A program made the position numbers and the translations under genes. Source: Methanosarcina sp. MSH10X1 (GTDB taxonomy: Archaea > Halobacteriota > Methanosarcinia > Methanosarcinales > Methanosarcinaceae). From it: a stretch of DNA of 64,000 nucleotides. The notes below the pieces were generated by a model, which worked only from the letters and a program-made list of their open reading frames with translations, ran no database searches and was not told the origin of the DNA. The stretch spans positions 124,001-188,000 of the forward strand of contig NZ_SCHL01000006.1 in NCBI RefSeq assembly GCF_004099695.1. The letters are read 5' to 3'. Shown here piece after piece: positions 59,877 through 64,000 of the stretch (position 1 is its first letter; each line of letters begins with the position of its first letter).

Positions 59877-61706
59877 ATGGGGAAACAAAGGTTTGACAGA
59901 ATACAGAAAATATTAAGTGTCCTCACGGTGACTTTTTTTTTGATATCAGTGACGGCTGTATCAGTAATCGCACAGAATGGAGAAACGCTATTACCAACAG
60001 CACCGGGAGCTAATGAAACGGAAACGGAACCAGTTGTGCCAGAACCTGCCGAGACAGAAGCACCACCAGAACCTGTCGAGACAGAAGCACAACCACCAGA
60101 ACCTGTCGAGACAGAAGCACCACCACCACCAGAACCTGCCGAGACAGAAGCACCACCGCCACCAGAACCTGCCGAGACAGAAGCACCGTCCGAAGAGAAT
60201 GTAACAGTACCAGAGGAAGTAATCGAGGAGAATTTAACAGTACCGGAAGAAAACTTAACAATACCAGAAGAGAATGTAACAATACCAGAGGATGTAATCG
60301 AGGAGAATTTAACAGTACCGGAAGAAAACCTAACAATACCGGAAGAAAACCTAACAATACCGGAAGAAAACCTAACAGTACCGGAAGAAAACCTAACAGT
60401 GCCAGAGATTATTGAGACAATACCACAGGAGAATGTAACAGTATCAGGGGATAATGTAACAGTACCGGATGAAAATATAACAGTACCAGAGAATTTATCG
60501 GTACCAGAAATTATATCGCCAGCAATCGAAACTAACGGTACTGTCACAATCGTTAACGAAGACACAAATACTACAACCAATTTGAGTACAGGCCCCAATG
60601 CTGGAGGAATCGCAGTCAGTCCAAATGGAACATATGCGTATGTGACTAATATTAACAACAATACTGTCTCTGTAATTAACACAATAAACAATAATGTCGA
60701 AGCCACAATTAATGTTGGAAATTATCCTGCTGGAATTGCATTTGCAGGAACAAATGCGTATGTGACTAATGTTAACAGTAACACGGTCACTGTAATTAAT
60801 ACAATAAACAACAATGTGATAGGCACAATTAATGTCGGAAATTCTCCTGCAAGTATTGCAGTCGCAGGAACAAATGCTTATGTGACTAATGTTAACAGCA
60901 ACACGGTCACTGTAATTAACACAATAAACAACAATGTGATAGGCACAATTAATGTCGGAAATTCTCCTGCCGGAATCGCAGTTGCAGGAACAAATGCTTA
61001 TGTGACTAATGCTAACAGCAACACTGTAACTGTAATTAATACAATAAACAATAATGTTATAGGCACAATTAATGTTGGAGAATATCCTATCGGAGTTGCA
61101 GTCGCAGGAACAAAGGCATATGTTTGTAACGCCAACAGCAATACTGTTACTGTAATTAATACAATAAACAACAATATTATAGGCACAATTAACGTTGGAG
61201 AATATCCTGCCAGTATTGCAGTAATAGGAAGCGAAGCACATGTGACAAACCTTAACAGCAATACTATCACGGTAATTAACACGATAAACAACAACATTAT
61301 AGCCACAACGCCTGCAAAGAGCATTCCTGTTCCACCCGGACATTGTTTGTGTCCTATTCCGGTACCAAAACCACCATGTCCTACATGTCCATGTCCTACG
61401 TGTCCTGTAGTACCGAAATGTCCTACTGCAAACTTCAGCAGCAAGCTTGTTCTGCTGGTGAAATTCACGGACCTATCAAAGGATGCGACTAAATGGTACT
61501 GGACCTTTGGAGACGGGACAAATTCAAGCGAGCAGAACCCTCTGCACATATACGAGAAACCTGGAAACTACAGAGTCAATCTGACTGTAAGCAATAAAAA
61601 CTGTACAGTCGTAAAATCTTCTATAGTCAACGTCTGTGCCTGTCCTAAGGTACCAGCAGCAAACAATACACAGGTACCGCCAGGAAGTAGTGCACCAATA
61701 TACTGA
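59877..61706 (+). CDS. Secreted repeat protein: PE repeats, sequon array, YVTN propeller, PKD
   Basis: 609 residues. Signal peptide (KILSVLTVTFFLISVTAVSV then IAQ), then in order: Pro/Glu/Thr/Ala-rich repeats (PEPAETEAPP type, ~50-105); a sequon array (~105-215) of PEENLT/PEENVT six-residue units, about 13 sites; six or so YVTN-type blades of ~42 residues (NAYVTNVNSNTVTVINTINN NVIGTINVG) forming a beta-propeller; a Cys/Pro stretch (CPTCPCPTCP); a PKD domain (ATKWYWTFGDGTNSSEQNPL); and a short polar tail. A cell-surface adhesive or S-layer-associated protein is likely. A long minus-strand frame across it is a repeat artefact. Confidence 0.9.
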   Translation: MGKQRFDRIQKILSVLTVTFFLISVTAVSVIAQNGETLLPTAPGANETETEPVVPEPAETEAPPEPVETEAQPPEPVETEAPPPPEPAETEAPPPPEPAETEAPSEENVTVPEEVIEENLTVPEENLTIPEENVTIPEDVIEENLTVPEENLTIPEENLTIPEENLTVPEENLTVPEIIETIPQENVTVSGDNVTVPDENITVPENLSVPEIISPAIETNGTVTIVNEDTNTTTNLSTGPNAGGIAVSPNGTYAYVTNINNNTVSVINTINNNVEATINVGNYPAGIAFAGTNAYVTNVNSNTVTVINTINNNVIGTINVGNSPASIAVAGTNAYVTNVNSNTVTVINTINNNVIGTINVGNSPAGIAVAGTNAYVTNANSNTVTVINTINNNVIGTINVGEYPIGVAVAGTKAYVCNANSNTVTVINTINNNIIGTINVGEYPASIAVIGSEAHVTNLNSNTITVINTINNNIIATTPAKSIPVPPGHCLCPIPVPKPPCPTCPCPTCPVVPKCPTANFSSKLVLLVKFTDLSKDATKWYWTFGDGTNSSEQNPLHIYEKPGNYRVNLTVSNKNCTVVKSSIVNVCACPKVPAANNTQVPPGSSAPIY

Positions 61707-61770
61707 AAAAACTGGAGCTCACCAGTAGCCCACAAAAAGAACCCTACTAAGGTTCAGCTGGAAAAGAATC

Positions 61771-62646
61771 TCATAATGCTCCAGTTTTCGGAGCATTTAA
61801 TTTTTTCTCTACAAATACGACTGTATTGTATGCAGGAGGCACGGGCCGGACTCGCATATATTCCCTGTAACCTTCAGGCAAATCAAGCAGAAAATCCCGA
61901 TTTACCAGTTTCATCAAGCCTTTCTCATAGATCCTGTAAGAAATCCTGCAGCCTTCGGGTATTATTTTTAACAGGTGACTGAGAATCTCTTTTTTAGGTT
62001 CAGCCTGGGCAGCTATCATGAAAGCCCTTGCTCCGGTGCCTGAATCCGTGAAATCAACCGGGGTAATCGAAAGATGATTTCCATTAATTATGGTGATATT
62101 TTCCGAAAGCCCCAGCTTATCGAGCACTTTTATTGAAAGCTCTGCCCTTGCAGGGTCCTGCTCTATCCCTGTGCTTTCTATCCCGTGATATCTGAGGAAA
62201 ACGATAAGTGTAAGTGGAAGAGGCCCGCTCCCTAGAAAGAAAATCCTGTCCCCGGAGTTTAGTCCGAATCCTTTGTGTTCTGTCCGGACAAGCCTGAGAT
62301 AATTTCTGTAAAAGGGATATTTTTCAAGTTCGTCCCATGGCGATTGGCTTGCAAGGATTTCATTTGAGTACCTTGTCTCCAGTCTCACGGTATATAAATT
62401 CCTGAACCTGCTCATGTGAGCAAAAACCGGCTCCAGTTCCCGTTTGCTCAGAAGGGTAGACACTACGTTATTCTCTACATTCCGGGTTATTAAAGCATCC
62501 AGTCTCAGGAACAATTTCTCAACCCTGTCCGAAGGGCAGGAGAGAATCTCTTCATCAGAAAGCTCACATATCTCCTGATATACATCAAAGATTTCTTTGC
62601 AAATAGCTTCTGAAAGTTCCAGATCCTCACTAATTACACCGACCAT
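61771..62646 (-). CDS. Nicotianamine-synthase-like enzyme
   Basis: 291 residues. LEKYPFYRNYLRLVRTEHKG FGLNSGDRIFFLGSGPLPLT LIVFLRYHG is the family SAM-binding core (LGSGPLP), followed by IESTGIEQDPARAELSIKVL DKLG. NAS-like enzymes use the aminobutyrate group of S-adenosylmethionine to build metallophores such as nicotianamine (plants), thermonicotianamine (Methanothermobacter) or staphylopine precursors (bacteria). GGGGG is 6 bases ahead of the ATG. Metal handling is therefore a reasonable guess for this gene and the regulator upstream of it. Confidence 0.85.
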   Translation of the reverse strand: MVGVISEDLELSEAICKEIFDVYQEICELSDEEILSCPSDRVEKLFLRLDALITRNVENNVVSTLLSKRELEPVFAHMSRFRNLYTVRLETRYSNEILASQSPWDELEKYPFYRNYLRLVRTEHKGFGLNSGDRIFFLGSGPLPLTLIVFLRYHGIESTGIEQDPARAELSIKVLDKLGLSENITIINGNHLSITPVDFTDSGTGARAFMIAAQAEPKKEILSHLLKIIPEGCRISYRIYEKGLMKLVNRDFLLDLPEGYREYMRVRPVPPAYNTVVFVEKKLNAPKTGAL

Positions 62647-62803
62647 ACAACCCCCGAAGAGTATTACGGCGCGCCTGAATATATTCCTGTTGAGAATTTT
62701 CCTGAACCCGGAAATAAGAAGATTGGGAATTATGTACTTATTCAGGGAATCGAAAAGTCGGATAACGCGGAAAATAGACCGAAGTCCAGTAAATGCTCAG
62801 GTT

Positions 62804-63097
62804 TTATTCGAAAATCCGCTTTAAATCTTCAATCGATAGAGAAACTTCAAACGTTTTCAGCCTGAAAAACTTCTTGGCTCGCATATCGTCGTCATCAAGC
62901 CTTAAGTCACTTTCAACAAACCCGGCTTTCTCCAGGCGTTTTAAATGGAGGTTTACTACCTGCCTTGAGAGGTCCAGATCCTTGGCGAGTTCATATACAT
63001 ACCTCTCCCTCTCAGCAAGCAGGTAGAGCAGTTTTAGCCTTATGGGATGAGATATGGCTTCGCCAATTTCCACTATCTGTTGAAGTGATCTTTCCAT
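62804..63097 (-). CDS. ArsR-family winged-helix regulator
   Basis: About 97 residues: ISHPIRLKLLYLLAERERYV YELAKDLDLSRQVVNLHLKR LEKAGFVESDLRLDDDDMRA KKFFRL: winged helix of ArsR type with recognition helix SRQVVNLHLKRL. No clear Cys metal site. GTG 63112 (RIHRMERSL) is an alternative start. It lies between the NAS-like gene and a small membrane gene on the same strand and may regulate both. Confidence 0.85.
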   Translation of the reverse strand: MERSLQQIVEIGEAISHPIRLKLLYLLAERERYVYELAKDLDLSRQVVNLHLKRLEKAGFVESDLRLDDDDMRAKKFFRLKTFEVSLSIEDLKRIFE

Positions 63098-63170
63098 CCG
63101 GTGTATCCTCACGTAATTCTGGTTTCACCTGACATCGAGGCTTCGCAGAACCTCTGGCAGGCGTAAAGTT

Positions 63171-63386
63171 TTAGATTTCTTCCAGCTTTGATTTTATGTC
63201 TTCGACCGTCTTTTTGATTTCTTCAATGTCCTTTTCCATTTTCACGATTCGCTCATTGTCCCTTGGAGCTGCGTACCCGGACCTGTTCAGCAACACTACC
63301 ACCGCACCTACTATAAGAAGGATAAGTAGAAGATTCAGGAAAAATCCCCAGAACGAGCCCATCATGCCGTATCCCATACCATTCAA
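63171..63386 (-). CDS. Small membrane protein with C-terminal coiled coil
   Basis: 71 residues: one membrane helix (FWGFFLNLLLILLIVGAVVV) and a charged coiled coil (NERIVKMEKDIEEIKKTVED). GAGGTGG sits 6 bases ahead of TTG 63386, preferred over GTG 63395 inside the binding site. It is one of a minus-strand run with ArsR; the partners suggest metal or envelope response, unproven. Confidence 0.65.
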   Translation of the reverse strand: MNGMGYGMMGSFWGFFLNLLLILLIVGAVVVLLNRSGYAAPRDNERIVKMEKDIEEIKKTVEDIKSKLEEI

Positions 63387-63655
63387 ACTTTCCACCTCGA
63401 AAAAGACAGGTTTTCTTAATATTACCCGCTTTTCTTATTTCATCGACTTTTTTCTCAGATATTGCTAACCAGAAATATAAAAGAATATCCTGTAGAGAAG
63501 TAACCGCTAATATAAAACGTCCGAAGGGGTTGTTTCGATAAAGATGCAATAAATTTAATTTTACCTTTTAAACTGAAAATTAGATCTGAGGAAAATAAAA
63601 AGAAGAATAATATTAAGAGTTAGCTCAGGTATTCAACAGGTAACCATTGCTCTCA

Positions 63656-64000
63656 TCAGGTATATGCCCTGCAATAGCCCTGACCCCTGCCGTGCCTGCC
63701 TCCTGACTGTGCCCCGGGGCAAACAGGATAGTCGGTAAATACTTTACCGCTGACGGCATCAATTCTTGCCTGCTTGTAAACCCCTTCCTCATCCTGATAA
63801 GAAACAATCCACCAGCGGCGCATCTGAGAAATATCTTCTTGAGAAATCTTACTGTCGATTTCTTTCCTGGCTATTTCGAGCGCTTTATCGGCAGTCCCGA
63901 CCTCAAGTTCCGCAGTATTACCTGAGTTGGAATAAGGGCAATAGGAGAAATTTCCTTCACCCGGACCCAGATCCGTGCATCGTGCAGCCCACCTGTGCCT
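63656..64000 (-). CDS. PepSY-like protein, 5' end cut by window
   Basis: On the minus strand the frame is open from base 64000 to TGA 63656-63658, 114 residues: NTAELEVGTADKALEIARKE IDSKISQEDISQMRRWWIVS YQDEEGVYKQARIDAVSGKV FTDYPVCPG. The RWWIVSY..DEEG..KQARIDAVSGKV segment is a PepSY-like strand pattern, as in periplasmic or membrane-associated PepSY proteins. The tail is Gly/Arg rich with two Cys. The true start lies beyond the window. Confidence 0.75.
   Translation of the reverse strand, partial: RHRWAARCTDLGPGEGNFSYCPYSNSGNTAELEVGTADKALEIARKEIDSKISQEDISQMRRWWIVSYQDEEGVYKQARIDAVSGKVFTDYPVCPGAQSGGRHGRGQGYCRAYT

Noticed and set aside
59834-60706. 290-codon minus-strand frame rich in SSGTVRFSSG-type repeats
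   Set aside because: It is the antisense of the sequon and proline repeats of the surface protein; the repeats keep both frames open, and it has no ribosome binding site or family.
60495-61343. 282-codon minus-strand frame with Cys/Tyr/Asn repeats
   Set aside because: Antisense of the YVTN propeller blades; composition is a mirror of the repeat.
1-64000. tRNA, rRNA or intact insertion sequences
   Set aside because: I looked for T-loop (GGTTCGAATC-type) and CCA-end patterns and for transposase motifs with terminal repeats and found none convincing; a covariance-model search could still reveal one.

Overview
The window looks like a piece of a Methanosarcina-type methanogenic archaeon chromosome (inference). 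The evidence is archaeal TATA-box promoters, GGTGA/AGGAGG-type ribosome binding sites, a pyruvoyl-dependent arginine decarboxylase, an AmmeMemoRadiSam radical SAM enzyme, a MASE3/PAS histidine kinase, a DUF2683 antitoxin, a YVTN-propeller/PKD surface protein and a nicotianamine-synthase-like enzyme. Gene density is moderate. AT-rich intergenic regions carry many short tandem repeat arrays. I recognised no rRNA, tRNA, CRISPR array or intact insertion sequence.

Layout. 1-5.1 kb: a truncated DEAD-box helicase, a RelE-type toxin/antitoxin pair, the tail of a dead chloramphenicol-acetyltransferase gene, RsgA, and a DUF362 ferredoxin-like protein whose only well-placed start is ACG. 5.4-11.5 kb: a DUF4177 protein, a histidine kinase, a methyltransferase, AmrS and a Nudix hydrolase. 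11.7-15.3 kb: a Tat export locus with two TatA-type proteins and two divergent TatC proteins carrying complementary conserved acidic residues, separated by a 40-nt tandem array. 15.8-24.3 kb: an EamA pseudogene, a 1829-residue helicase-nuclease and a large decayed membrane-protein gene. 24.5-29.5 kb: PdaD and two tandem HyuA-like proteins. 29.7-32.6 kb: a subtilase, a convergent small protein resembling its propeptide, and a second toxin/antitoxin pair. 33-40.4 kb: a metallopeptidase, decayed small membrane genes, a HepT-like orphan, a long intergenic stretch with a strong small-RNA candidate, and two secreted repeat proteins sharing one promoter module. 41-49.8 kb: DUF5996, VOC, ATP-grasp, a sequon-rich lipoprotein, an ABC exporter, two SDRs and a phosphoribosyltransferase. 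50.5-64 kb: a Pit/DUF47 phosphate operon, a lipoprotein hydrolase, a 41-cysteine secreted protein, a CNNM/HlyC-type transporter, an M48 peptidase, a MerR/GyrI regulator split by one stop, a repeat-rich surface protein, and a nicotianamine-synthase-like / ArsR / small membrane / PepSY-like run.

The themes tying the genes together are cell-surface and secreted proteins (signal peptides, N-glycosylation sequon arrays, Tat export) and recent genome wear (broken genes, tandem repeats, near-cognate start codons). The observations I would follow first are the subtilase with its free-standing propeptide-like partner, the complementary TatC pair, the promoter module shared by two secreted proteins, the small-RNA candidate near 36.3 kb, and the cluster of genes that appear to start at ACG, ATC or CTG.
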